A DNA stretch of 64,000 nucleotides from Flavobacterium gawalongense (GCF_007097265.1 NZ_VJZP01000022.1:1-64000), one strand, 5' to 3'. Counted from the stretch's first letter, positions 19,084 to 27,368 are shown. Notes: a model not told the origin generated them from the letters alone. Program-made: numbers and translations.

Positions 19084-19255
19084 GTGTCCATATTTTAGAA
19101 AAGACTAAAATTATTTGTAATAATTTATTTATATATTTACAAAATAACAAAAAGCCACTTTATGGCTCCTATATACAAGTTAGCAGTAAGCAAAAGAGAA
19201 TACCCGAAAAGGACACTCTCTTTTTTATACTTACTTTAAAAATATTTTCGACAAA

Positions 19256-19762
19256 TTATTTCCAAAACTCGTCTTCAGCAGGTTGGTCTTCAGAAAATAA
19301 CCAAACTTGAACAATTTTTCCATCTGCAACTTCATACAAATCGTTACCATTCATATCAACTGTTTTAGCACCACTTTTAGCACTAAAACGAACAGGACAA
19401 GAAACAAAATTTCCATTAACCATCATTGCTCCTGCTGGTTTGATAACTAATGTCCCTTGTGTTGCTCCCATCATGTCGCCAAGCATTTTGCCAATGGCTT
19501 CAAGTCCTGTTTTTGTTCCAGAAAACTTATTGTTTCCGGGTTGGTGCCATTTTGCATCAGGGTTGAAATGCGAAAATGCTGTAGGAATGTCTCCTTTTGA
19601 AAGGGCTATTGAATAAGCCTCTACTACTTCTTTTGCTGTCATTTTATTTTCTTTTTGATTTGTTTGCGAATTATTTACCTTTTTTGACTTTTTATGTGTT
19701 TGTGCTTCTAATGTGCCCAATGAACACAATAATAATGCTATTGCGATTAATTTGGTATTCAT
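19256..19762 (-). CDS. Exported SnoaL-like (NTF2-fold) protein
   Basis: A 168-residue protein with an N-terminal signal peptide (residues 1-20, ending LEAQ), a Lys/Asn-rich linker, and a SnoaL-like domain from about residue 42: VVEAYSIALSKGDIPTAFSHF, DAKWHQPG, KTGLEAIGKML and DLYEVADGKIVQVWLFSEDQ. The fold often acts as a cyclase, isomerase or small-molecule binder, but a specific activity cannot be assigned. It follows a related protein (40 bp gap) and is divergent from an HxlR regulator whose promoter overlaps theirs. Confidence 0.82.
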   Translation of the reverse strand: MNTKLIAIALLLCSLGTLEAQTHKKSKKVNNSQTNQKENKMTAKEVVEAYSIALSKGDIPTAFSHFNPDAKWHQPGNNKFSGTKTGLEAIGKMLGDMMGATQGTLVIKPAGAMMVNGNFVSCPVRFSAKSGAKTVDMNGNDLYEVADGKIVQVWLFSEDQPAEDEFWK

Positions 19763-19802
19763 TTTTTTCGATATTTGTTTAATAAAACTTACTTGATTTA
19801 AA

Positions 19803-20249
19803 TTAAAACATTGGATTATTGTTTGCTCTTTTTTCAGGCATCTTCATCATTGCATCCCAATGTTCAACAATCTTATTATTTTGTACACGATATATGTCTA
19901 TAAACCTCATTTCCTTTCCTGCCATTTCATAACGAGAATGAAGGATAACAATATCTCCCTCTGCAATGACGTGTTTAAACTCTATTTTTTGTTTTGGAAC
20001 ACCTTGTGAGGCTAACATTTTTACAAGTGCCTTTACTCCATCTTGCCCATCTGCAATGGTAGGGTTGTGTTGTAAGAAATCCTTACTCATAAATTCATCG
20101 ACAGCAGTTGTGTCTAATTTGCCAAAAATTCTTTGGTAAGCAGTAGTAACTAACTGTTTATTTTTTTCAGTTTGCTTTGTTTGTGCCTGTGTTTCAATTG
20201 TACCCAATGTGAAACATAATAATGACAATGCGATTATTTTTGCTTTCAT
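19803..20249 (-). CDS. Exported SnoaL-like (ester-cyclase-type) protein
   Basis: A 148-residue protein with a signal peptide (residues 1-22, ending ETQAQ) and a SnoaL-like domain: VTTAYQRIFGKLDTTAVDEF, DFLQHNPTIADGQDGVKALV, HVIAEGDIVILHSRYEM and FIDIYRVQNNKIVEHWD. It matches the family often annotated as SnoaL-like polyketide cyclase, although no polyketide genes are near. First gene of a two-gene unit with the next SnoaL-like protein. The HxlR gene diverges from it across a 112-bp spacer. Confidence 0.85.
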   Translation of the reverse strand: MKAKIIALSLLCFTLGTIETQAQTKQTEKNKQLVTTAYQRIFGKLDTTAVDEFMSKDFLQHNPTIADGQDGVKALVKMLASQGVPKQKIEFKHVIAEGDIVILHSRYEMAGKEMRFIDIYRVQNNKIVEHWDAMMKMPEKRANNNPMF

Positions 20250-20272
20250 TTTTTTAATTGTTTTTTTAATTG

Positions 20273-20308
20273 TTGTTCAAAATTAAATCATTTCTTACCT
20301 TTGTACAA
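20273..20308. promoter_or_regulatory. Overlapping divergent promoters of the HxlR and SnoaL genes
   Basis: Plus strand: TTG 20273-20275, 20 nt, TACCTTTG 20296-20303, leading to hxlR. Minus strand: TTG (complement of 20306-20308), 20 nt, TAATTTTG (complement of 20278-20285), leading to the SnoaL pair. The two promoters occupy the same 36 bp, so one bound HxlR dimer could affect both. The run GTACAAGTACCTAC just to the right is a candidate operator. Confidence 0.65.
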
Positions 20309-20361
20309 GTACCTACATAGTGGTATGGTGCTTACCTTTTAGTTAGAAATATTGATTATCA

Positions 20362-20694
20362 ATGAAAAAAACTCAAAAAAATATTTTTCCATCAGACGAA
20401 AATTGTCCTGTAAGGCGTTCATTAACACTTTTAGGAGGCAAATGGACACTTTTAATTTTATTTCAAATCAACGAAAGAGTAATAAGATATGGCGAACTAA
20501 AAAGGGCTATACCCGGAATAAGTGAAAAGATGTTAATCCAAGAACTCAATTTATTGGTAGAACATAAATTTGTTTCTAAAAAGGCGTATCCAGAAATTCC
20601 ACCAAGAGTTGAATATACCTTGACAAAACTTGGACTAAAAACTTTGCCAATAGCGGACATACTTGCAACATTTGGATTAGAAAATTTAACCTAA
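20362..20694 (+). CDS. HxlR-family winged-helix regulator
   Basis: A 110-residue HxlR-type DNA-binding protein. Signature: the N-terminal Cys in DENCPVRRSLTLLGGKWTLLI, then FQINERVIRYGELKRAIPGI, SEKMLIQELNLLVEHKFV and PPRVEYTLTKLG. The conserved Cys (near residue 16) senses oxidants or aldehydes in characterised relatives. It is divergent from the two exported SnoaL-like genes, with overlapping promoters, so it probably controls them and itself. The module lies between the intact trpA tail and the trpA tail copy and may have been acquired as a unit. Confidence 0.9.
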   Translation: MKKTQKNIFPSDENCPVRRSLTLLGGKWTLLILFQINERVIRYGELKRAIPGISEKMLIQELNLLVEHKFVSKKAYPEIPPRVEYTLTKLGLKTLPIADILATFGLENLT

Positions 20695-20734
20695 ATTGCC
20701 TACCGCTAACATTTAGGAAACTAGAAGAAAGACC

Positions 20735-21456
20735 CGATCGCTCGGAAATGCACTAAATCTTCTCCTGTTGGATAGCGCAGTTTTGCAAACTGTGCCTACT
20801 AACGAGAGCTATCAAAAACAAAAATAAAACCGTGGCTAAACTTATTTTGCTAGATTTGTGTTGGCTGTAAGCAGTAATGGGTACAGTTTTTGAAAAACTG
20901 CGCTAACGATTGTTTGTAAATACGAGCGATCGCACATAAAACACCTTACCTATAAAGCTTTTACAGGAACTGGAGTTTTGGCTACCGCCAAGATCCCGAT
21001 CTCTCGGAAATGCACTAAATCTTCCCAGGCTCTTCGAAGAGTACATAACGTTATCGGGTATGCTGCGCAAACGTCTCCCCCAGCTGCGCAAAGTCTACTG
21101 ACTTTGCGCTTTTTTTCAATGTAATTATATAAAATTCAACTCATAAAAGTCTCCTTACTTTTTTACAAACCGTTCCGGCTATCCCTACCCAGCTCTTCGA
21201 AGAGTACATAACGTTATCGTAGATGCTGCGCAAATGTCTCTGACTTTGCGCCCACAACGATAAGCAACAAACATAACAGCGATCTCTCGGATTTGATTGC
21301 ACGAAAATCTTTCCAAGCTCCGCAAACGTCTCTGACTTTGCGCAATTTGCTGAACCTGTTATTAAAACAAAAACCCATAAAGTCTCTGACTTTCATCGTC
21401 TTAGATTTTAAAAACATAAACAAGTCATTAAAATTGTTATTTTTATATTAAAAATA
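20735..21456. repeat. REP/BIME-like array, left block
   Basis: REP cores (GCGCAAA, then GTCTCTGAC or a variant, then TTTGCGC) lie at 21086-21109, 21228-21251 and 21320-21343, with a shorter AAAGTCTCTGACTTT at 21379-21393. Each longer unit starts with CAGCTCTTCGAAGAGTAC (21030s and 21190s) and ACATAACGTTATCG. 21300-21456 closely matches the leader immediately upstream of the transposase gene at 23010 but has no transposase after it, so it looks like a deletion derivative of that element. Confidence 0.85.
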
Positions 21457-21579
21457 CTCCCGCTCCGAAGTCTCACGACTTCGGAGCCGTTCCAATGATT
21501 AACAAACACAAGGAAATAAAGGTTGCTAAAGTTAGAACGGCATATAGCAATGTGTACGAAGTCCGAAGACTTCGCACAG

Positions 21580-21675
21580 CACGGAAAATTGAAGAATTCG
21601 TAAAAGCAATTCGATAAAAAACTTCTTTTTATATAAAATCAAACGGCGTTTAAATGAACTTTAAACGCCGTTTTT
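21580..21675 (+). pseudogene. Copy of the trpA 3' end plus terminator
   Basis: 21585-21617 reads RKIEEFVKAIR and a stop, matching the trpA C-terminus GKIAEFVKAIR with mostly synonymous changes. It is followed at the same distance by ATCAAACGGCGTTTAAA and a terminator (21641-21675) like that of trpA. The homology continues weakly into the TATATTT promoter region. The copy is in the same orientation as trpA and sits at the far edge of the SnoaL/HxlR/REP DNA. Confidence 0.85.
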
Positions 21676-21800
21676 TTTATGGTCAAACAATAATTAAATT
21701 TAATTTTTTATAAGATTATTTTTATATATTTGATATGAGATAAAAATAACAGAGATAGAATTTATCGCCATTTTCACATTTTAAATTAATAAGAAACCCG

Positions 21801-22433
21801 ATGAAAAAATATATTTTAACTGCGGTAACAGTATTTGTATTTGCCTTAACAAATGCACAAAAAGTCAACTTTGGAGCAAAAGCAGGGTTAAATGTTGCAA
21901 ATTTAACAGGTTACTTTCCTGATAGTTCGCCTTTAATTGGTTTTAATGCAGGCATTTTTACCGAGATAAAAATTACTGATAAATTTGCAGTTCAACCTGA
22001 ATTATTATTTTCTACGCAAGGAAACAAAATGAAGATACCTGTGCTTGATGCTTCTTCAGTTTTTCTGTATTCTTATGATGGCAAATGGAACTTATCCTAT
22101 TTAAATCTACCCGTAATGGCTAAATATTACATTCTAGATAAACTGAGTATTGAGGCTGGACCGCAAATAGGTTTGTTATTAAGCGCAAAAGCAAAATATA
22201 GTTCAGATAGAGCATTGCCATCATTAAATACATCTACATCAGAATATGACATAAAAAATTATCTTAAATCAATTGATTTAGGTTTAAATTTTGGAGCCGT
22301 CTACGACGTGTCAAAAAATTTATCTGTGAATTTTCGTTACAATCTTGGCTTAGCTAATATCAATAATGAACCTATGAGTAGTTCAAATATCAAAAACAAA
22401 GTGTTTTCATTATCATTAGGATATAAACATTAA
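21801..22433 (+). CDS. Outer-membrane beta-barrel (porin-family) protein
   Basis: A 210-residue eight-strand-type outer-membrane barrel of the family common in Bacteroidota. Signal peptide MKKYILTAVTVFVFALTNAQ, then VNFGAKAGLNVANLTG, FNAGIFTEIKITDKFAVQPE, LLFSTQGNKM, YLNLPVMAKYYI, LSIEAGPQIGLLLSAKAKY and a C-terminal strand ending FSLSLGYKH. No plug or TonB box, so it is not a nutrient receptor. The promoter element TATATTTG at 21725-21732 leaves a leader of about 65 nt. It lies between two REP blocks and just after the trpA-tail copy. Confidence 0.88.
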   Translation: MKKYILTAVTVFVFALTNAQKVNFGAKAGLNVANLTGYFPDSSPLIGFNAGIFTEIKITDKFAVQPELLFSTQGNKMKIPVLDASSVFLYSYDGKWNLSYLNLPVMAKYYILDKLSIEAGPQIGLLLSAKAKYSSDRALPSLNTSTSEYDIKNYLKSIDLGLNFGAVYDVSKNLSVNFRYNLGLANINNEPMSSSNIKNKVFSLSLGYKH

Positions 22434-22450
22434 TATCTCGCTCCGCAAAA

Positions 22451-22985
22451 TACCCAGCTCTTCGAAGAGTACATAACGTTATCGTAAATGCTGCGCAAAT
22501 GTCCCAGCTCTTCGAAGAGTACATAACGTTATCGGATGTGCTGCGCAAACGTCTCTGACTTTGCGCCCACAACGATAAGCAACAAACATAACAGCGATCT
22601 CTCGGATTTGATTACGCGAAAATCTTTCCAAGCTGCGCAAACGTCTCTGACTTTGCGCAATTTCCTAAACCTGTAATTAAAACAAAACGCAATAAAGTCT
22701 CTGACTTTCATCAACTTAAATTTAAAAAAACAAACAAGTCACCCAGCTCTTCGAAGAGTACATAACGTTATCGGGTATGCTGCGCAAACGTCTCTGACTT
22801 TGCGCAATTTCCTAAACCAGCTCCGAAAAGTGTCCCTGTAAATAAATAAATTTCTCGTAAAGGCTGCGCAAACGTCTCTGACTTTGCGCAATTTCCTAAA
22901 CCTGTTATTAAAACTAAAACCTCATAAAGTCTCTGACTTTCATCGTCTTAAATTTAAAAAAATAAACAAGTCATTAAAATTGTTA
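22451..22985. repeat. REP/BIME-like array, right block, ending at the transposase gene
   Basis: REP cores at 22543-22566, 22635-22658, 22782-22805 and 22866-22889, with short AAAGTCTCTGACTTT hairpins at 22694-22708 and 22926-22940. Unit heads CAGCTCTTCGAAGAGTAC recur near 22455, 22505 and 22745. The last unit (about 22860-22985) runs directly into the RAYT start. Spacing is irregular, and whole units as well as nested partial units are seen. Confidence 0.88.
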
Positions 22986-23009
22986 TTTTTATACTAAAAA
23001 TATGTCAAA

Positions 23010-23609
23010 ATGAAAGAAGGCTATGTAATTAGGGACCAGACTTTACCACATTATATAACGGCAACTGTTGTAGATTGGATAGATGTTTTTACCAGACAAA
23101 CCTACAGAGACAGTATAATAGAGTCTTTGGATTACTGCATAAAAAACAAAGGAATGATTTTGTATGGCTATGTCATTATGAGCAATCACATTCATTTAAT
23201 CATTCAATCTCAAGATGGTAAATTATCAGATTTGATAAGAGATTTTAAAAAATTTACCGCAAAAAATATTTTAGAGAAAATCCAAGTCGTACCAGAAAGC
23301 CGAAAAGAATGGATGCTGGAACGCTTCAAATTAGCAGCAGAAAAGCATACAAGAAACAAAAAATATCAATTTTGGCAGTATGGGAATCATCCTGAAGAGA
23401 TTTATACCAATAAATTTATGTGGTCTAAATTAGATTACATACATCTAAATCCAATAAGAGCTGGTTTAGTTGAAAAGGCTTCACAATATATTTATTCCAG
23501 CGCAAGCAATTACATAAACGATTCTGGATTATTAAAAATAGAAAAAGCAGATAATCCAGTCATTGATGTTTTGAATCTTAAAGCTTTTACAAGGTATAAT
23601 CAGTATTGA
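23010..23609 (+). CDS. REP-associated tyrosine transposase (RAYT, Y1/IS200-like HUH)
   Basis: A 199-residue single-domain Y1 transposase. The HUH pair is His60/His62 in VIMSNHIHLII, and the nucleophile is most likely Tyr143 in LDYIHLNPIRAGLV, the hallmark RAYT motif. ITATVVDWIDVF near residue 16 and QFWQYGNHPEEIY near 120 also fit. In this family the enzyme nicks single-stranded REP hairpins. Context agrees: REP hairpins lie directly upstream, and inverted copies lie downstream (23621-23635, 23672-23695), so the gene is bracketed by oppositely oriented REPs. There is no accessory IS gene; it is probably domesticated or self-mobile at low frequency. Confidence 0.93.
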   Translation: MKEGYVIRDQTLPHYITATVVDWIDVFTRQTYRDSIIESLDYCIKNKGMILYGYVIMSNHIHLIIQSQDGKLSDLIRDFKKFTAKNILEKIQVVPESRKEWMLERFKLAAEKHTRNKKYQFWQYGNHPEEIYTNKFMWSKLDYIHLNPIRAGLVEKASQYIYSSASNYINDSGLLKIEKADNPVIDVLNLKAFTRYNQY

Positions 23610-23620
23610 AATAGTATTCA

Positions 23621-23698
23621 AAAGTCAGAGACTTTCATGACGCTAATAATTTAACCAGATACTAAAAAATTGCGCAAAGTCAGAGACATTTGCGCAGC
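23621..23698. repeat. Inverted REP copies downstream of the RAYT gene
   Basis: 23621-23635 is the complement of AAAGTCTCTGACTTT, and 23672-23695 is the complement of the longer REP core, followed by GCAGCAT. Their orientation is opposite to the units upstream of the gene, giving a BIME-like layout around the transposase. Confidence 0.85.
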
Positions 23699-23744
23699 AT
23701 ACACAACAAACACTTCGGAAAGCAAGGGGATTTACTTAACAAAA

Positions 23745-23770
23745 AAGAGGGCTAAAAAGCCCTCTTCTTT
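23745..23770. terminator. Bidirectional terminator
   Basis: AAGAGGGCT and AGCCCTCTT with a short A loop, flanked by A and T runs, between the convergent RAYT and DUF4494 genes. Confidence 0.8.
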
Positions 23771-23813
23771 ATACTATTATCATTACTATCCCTTGTTGCA
23801 ATACGCTGCATAA

Positions 23814-24374
23814 TTAAATACTTACCTCTTCAATAGCAGTTTCAAATTCCATAGGATCCACTATTTCTTCTCCTTTATCTGTTTCAAGTTTAGAAGCTTT
23901 GAGAGTATTAAACTTTTCTAATTGTTCTATTTCTCCTTCTTCACCACTGAAATAAGGAAAAACATCCATAATCGGAGATTCCGAAATAGCAGGTATGGTA
24001 TAGTCGCCCATGGTGCCTTTCATTACACTGGTGGTGTTATCATAAGCTTCTTTTACGTCGTTGCCTTGCACTAATAAATACATATTCGACTTTCGTTCTT
24101 TGCCGCTTTCTTCGTCATAAGCCAATAAAGAAATTTTTGATTTAAACCAACGATCCGCATTCTCGAAGGGATGTATCTCTGCATAATTTGCCACTTTTAT
24201 ATTCGTGATTTTAAATTCTTCACTAATATAGGCAGACATCTCTTCATTAATTCTGGTTTCTGCTTCCGTATAGGATAAAGCATCTACCAAATAAGGTTCT
24301 GTCGTAATCTTTTGCAATCCAGTATCATCTGTTTTTCTATATTTTACTTTGCATTCATACCAAATTGTGCTCAT
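23814..24374 (-). CDS. DUF4494 domain-containing protein
   Basis: A 186-residue protein of a Bacteroidota family without known function. Recognisable blocks are WYECKVKYRK near the start, EPYLVDALSYTEAETRINEE, FKITNIKVANYAEIHPFE, DRWFKSKISLLAYDEESGKE and MYLLVQGNDVKEAYDN. The C-terminus is acidic. No signal peptide or membrane segment. The DALSYTEAE segment resembles that of small adaptor-like proteins, but no function can be assigned. It is convergent with the RAYT gene and has its own promoter region upstream. Confidence 0.85.
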   Translation of the reverse strand: MSTIWYECKVKYRKTDDTGLQKITTEPYLVDALSYTEAETRINEEMSAYISEEFKITNIKVANYAEIHPFENADRWFKSKISLLAYDEESGKERKSNMYLLVQGNDVKEAYDNTTSVMKGTMGDYTIPAISESPIMDVFPYFSGEEGEIEQLEKFNTLKASKLETDKGEEIVDPMEFETAIEEVSI

Positions 24375-24752
24375 ATCTTTTTTTTTAAGGATGTCAAAGA
24401 TAGATTTTAAAGGAAAATAAATTCACAATTCATAAAATAGATATTCACAATTTCGGATGATTCATTATTTCTTTAAAAACCAGCTGTCGCGGATTTGATA
24501 GTGTGGAAATGTTTTCCGTGCCCATTCCAATTATCAATACAAAGTAAAGGCAGATTTGAAATCCGTGCTCATATCATAAGGCACAAAGGGCAATAGCTAT
24601 CATTTATTCATACGTTCTTGTTATATTAAAACATACGTTTAGCTATTATTTTAATAGATTTGTATGAAGTGAATTAATCATTACAGGTATGGATTGCAAA
24701 TACGAGCCATCAGGTCTAAAAAACATCATAAATAAAAAAGTTATATTTTTAA
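24375..24752. other. Intergenic region with degraded repeat sequence
   Basis: 378 bp without a gene. 24480-24600 has GCGGATTTGATAG and AGATTTGAAATCCGTGCTC, which look like remnants of a GCGGATTTGAAATCCGC-type dispersed repeat. Nothing else is recognisable. Confidence 0.45.
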
Positions 24753-25229
24753 ATGAATCCGAGAATTGAAACTTTAGCTGAAAAAAAATTAATTGGCAAG
24801 CGAATCCAAATGTCACTTGCTAATAACAAAACGCGTGAATTATGGCAACGTTTTATGCCAAGACGAAAAGAAATACAAAATAAGATTGGCTCTGATCTTT
24901 ATTCGATGCAAGTATATGATGCTTTGTATTTTGATAATTTTAATCCAAATGCCACTTTCGAAAAATGGGCCGCTATAGAAGTTTCCCATTTTAATACCGT
25001 TCCCAATGAAATGGAAACCTTTACTTTGGCAGGCGGACGCTATGCCGTTTTCATACATAAAGGTTCAAACACCGACAACAAAACGTTCCGATACATTTTT
25101 GAAACTTGGTTGCCCGATTCAGAATACATTTTAGACCATAGACCACATTTCGAATTGTTAGGAGCAAAATATAAAAAGGACGACCCAAATTCAGAAGAAG
25201 AAATTTGGATACCTATAAAACTTAAATAA
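24753..25229 (+). CDS. GyrI-like / AraC effector-binding-domain protein
   Basis: A 158-residue stand-alone GyrI-like small-molecule-binding domain. Features are the N-terminal EKKLIGKRIQMSLANN, LWQRFMPRRKEI, SMQVYDALYFDNFNPNATFE, MET-FTLAGGRYAVFIHKG near residues 92-107, and the C-terminal FELLGAKYKKDDPNSEEEIW with the conserved Glu. Such domains bind hydrophobic cations or drugs and often sit beside efflux genes. Here a TetR-controlled efflux operon starts 190 bp downstream on the same strand. It lacks a DNA-binding domain. Confidence 0.88.
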   Translation: MNPRIETLAEKKLIGKRIQMSLANNKTRELWQRFMPRRKEIQNKIGSDLYSMQVYDALYFDNFNPNATFEKWAAIEVSHFNTVPNEMETFTLAGGRYAVFIHKGSNTDNKTFRYIFETWLPDSEYILDHRPHFELLGAKYKKDDPNSEEEIWIPIKLK

Positions 25230-25365
25230 GAAAGAAATGTTTCTTATTTAACTTTAAAAGCAACAAGCTGAAATAAAGAACTCAAACAAAAAATAATTTT
25301 TATTCGACTCCATTTTAACATAAAAAAAACGCATTTTATTTTGTTAAAACAATGTTAAAAAATAA

Positions 25366-25403
25366 TTAAACAACTGTTTAAGTTAAACACTTGTTTAATT
25401 TTG
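25366..25403 (+). promoter_or_regulatory. TetR operon promoter with two tandem operators
   Basis: Two 16-bp palindromes of the form TTAAACA-NN-TGTTTAA lie at 25366-25381 (centre AC) and 25383-25398 (centre CT), 17 bp apart centre to centre. The -7 element TAATTTTG (25396-25403) overlaps the second. Binding would cover the core promoter, 18 nt before the TetR start, consistent with autorepression of the whole efflux operon. Confidence 0.85.
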
Positions 25404-25420
25404 TTTTTTCATAAAAATAG

Positions 25421-26053
25421 ATGGCATTGAAAACTGATTTTAACGACAAACAAATTCAAATTCTGGAAGTTGCAGAGACTTTATTTGCTGAGAAAGGATT
25501 TGATGGCACGTCTATTCGGAATATTTCGAAAGTGGCAAAAATAAATATTGCCATGATTTCCTATTACTTTGGATCCAAAGAGCGTTTACTGGAATCGCTA
25601 ATTGTTTACAGAACATCCGATCTTAAATATCAATTAGACAATTTATTACAAGAAGATCTTGAACCTATCGAAAAAATTAATAAGCTAATTGAGCTTTACA
25701 TCAATAGAATCAATAGCAACAGAGGAATTTACAGAATTTTACACTTCGAATTCACATCCAAAAAAAGAGAGCAAAATCTACAGGCTTTTTCTGAATTAAA
25801 AAAAGGAAATCTAAAATCCCTTGAATCCATTATTGAAGAAGGTCAGAAAAAGGGCGTTTTCAGAAAAGACGTTATTATTCCGCTTATCACACCTACCATC
25901 CTCGGTACTTTTTTTCATTTTCACATGAACAAACCTTTCTTTGAAAATCTATTGAATTTAAAAACCGAAGATTTATACAACAATTACATAAAAACCAATT
26001 TGACAAAGCATATCCAACAAACTATAAAAGCCCTTCTGATTTATGAAAGTTAG
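25421..26053 (+). CDS. TetR/AcrR-family repressor of the efflux operon
   Basis: A 210-residue TetR-type regulator. The N-terminal helix-turn-helix is clear (about residues 8-55): LEVAETLFAEKGFDGTSIRN, ISKVAKINIAMISYYFGSKE, RLLESL. The C-terminal ligand domain is all-helical and specific to this family. It is the first gene of an operon; its stop overlaps the tolC-like start by 11 nt. The two perfect palindromes on its promoter are the probable binding sites. The inducer is unknown, presumably a toxic substrate of the pump. Confidence 0.93.
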   Translation: MALKTDFNDKQIQILEVAETLFAEKGFDGTSIRNISKVAKINIAMISYYFGSKERLLESLIVYRTSDLKYQLDNLLQEDLEPIEKINKLIELYINRINSNRGIYRILHFEFTSKKREQNLQAFSELKKGNLKSLESIIEEGQKKGVFRKDVIIPLITPTILGTFFHFHMNKPFFENLLNLKTEDLYNNYIKTNLTKHIQQTIKALLIYES

Positions 26054-27368
26054 TCAATTAATGCTCTTTGGGATTTTCTTTATCGGGATTTCATCTTTAG
26101 AGGCACAAGAAAAAACAAGTTTAACGCTTGATGAAGCCATTCATTTGGCTTGGACAAAAAGCAATGAAGTTAGTTTAGCCAATACCAAAGTGGCAACTAA
26201 AAAATATGAATTGCGTTCGATAAAAAACAATCAATATCCTGATTTAAAAGTTTCGGGACAATATCAAAGATTGGCAAAAGCATCGGTCAATTTAAAAATA
26301 AATAAAAGCGATGACTCTGAACCAACTCCAGTTGTAAACCAATTGATGCTTGGTCAGGTTAATGCCACCGTACCCGTTTTTGCAGGTTTTAAAATACAAA
26401 ACAGCATTAAGATTTACGATAATTTATACCAGGCTGAAACAGCGACAGCTTCTCAAACAAAGGAGGAAATTGCTATGAAAGTGATTAATAGCTATGCTAA
26501 TTTATACAAAGCGCAAAAAACCATTGAACTGCTAAAAGAAAATCAAAAAAGTGCACGGCAACGTGCCCTTGATTTTAATGAAATGGAAAAAAACGGAATC
26601 ATTCCGAGAAATGATTTATTGAAATCACAGTTACAGGTTTCAAAAATTCAATTGTCAATAGATCAGGCTGCTACTAATTTGAACATTGTAAATTTCTATT
26701 TAGTTACACTGTTAAAATTACCTGTTGAAACAAAATTAGAAGTTCGAGAAAGTGATTTTGCTAACTTTCAAATGGATAATATTCCTACTAATGAAGAGCC
26801 GGCACTGCAAAATCGTAAAGATTTAGAAGCAATTCGGTTTCAGGAAAAAGCAAGTCAAGCCAATATTAAAATGGCAAAAAGTGCCTATTATCCGGCTATC
26901 GCACTTATTGGTGGCTATACTGCATTTGACTTAAAAAATGTAATTACGGTTCAAAACGCAATGAACATTGGAGTTGGAGTTTCTTATGATTTAAGTGCCA
27001 TACTTAAAAATGGAGCCATGGTAAAACTAGCCGAAAGTAAATCGCTTGAAGTACAAAATTCTGAGGCAATACTTACCGATTACATCAAAATTCAAGTTCA
27101 AAAAGCGATTGAAGACTACGATTTGGCATTAAAACAAAATGTAGTTTACGGTCAGGCATTAGAACAATCAACTGAAAATTATAGAATCATTAAAGACAAG
27201 TACGACAACGGACTTTCTGACACCAATGATTTACTGGAAGCCGATGTAGAGCAACTGGGCTCAAAAATTAATAAAGCATTAGCAAAAGCAAATATTATTC
27301 AGAAATACTACGAATTGCTTTCTGTTACAGGACAATTATCCCAATCTTTCAATCTTTCAAAAATATAA
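26043..27368 (+). CDS. TolC-family outer-membrane efflux protein
   Basis: A 441-residue outer-membrane channel. Signal peptide residues 1-22 (ending SLEAQ), then two repeats of the TolC fold: LTLDEAIHLAWTKSNEVSLA at the start of the first and a long helical region with ALDFNEMEKNGIIPRNDLLK and YRIIKDKYDNGLSDTNDLLE. It forms the outer-membrane exit duct of the tripartite pump with the two following genes. Overlaps the TetR gene by 11 nt; 11 bp to the next gene. Confidence 0.93.
   Translation: MKVSQLMLFGIFFIGISSLEAQEKTSLTLDEAIHLAWTKSNEVSLANTKVATKKYELRSIKNNQYPDLKVSGQYQRLAKASVNLKINKSDDSEPTPVVNQLMLGQVNATVPVFAGFKIQNSIKIYDNLYQAETATASQTKEEIAMKVINSYANLYKAQKTIELLKENQKSARQRALDFNEMEKNGIIPRNDLLKSQLQVSKIQLSIDQAATNLNIVNFYLVTLLKLPVETKLEVRESDFANFQMDNIPTNEEPALQNRKDLEAIRFQEKASQANIKMAKSAYYPAIALIGGYTAFDLKNVITVQNAMNIGVGVSYDLSAILKNGAMVKLAESKSLEVQNSEAILTDYIKIQVQKAIEDYDLALKQNVVYGQALEQSTENYRIIKDKYDNGLSDTNDLLEADVEQLGSKINKALAKANIIQKYYELLSVTGQLSQSFNLSKI

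Larger units (their letters stand above)
20695..21800. other. Repeat-filled gene-free region
   Basis: About 1.1 kb without a real gene. It holds a RAYT-associated REP array (20735-21456), a hairpin CTCCGAAGTC/GACTTCGGAG (21464-21487), a second CGAAGTC/GACTTCG hairpin (21558-21575), the trpA tail copy with terminator (21580-21675), and the TATATTTG promoter element (21725-21732) of the outer-membrane gene. 20761-20990 contains degenerate repeat-like text. Confidence 0.65.

Noticed and set aside
19159..19236. A 25-codon frame (MAPIYKLAVSKREYPKRTLS...) after the trp terminator.
   Set aside because: No convincing promoter or ribosome site and no known relative; treated as noncoding.
22451..22985. 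Regularly repeated hairpins suggested a CRISPR array.
   Set aside because: Units differ in length, spacing is irregular, spacers are themselves repeats, and there are no cas genes. The RAYT gene explains them.
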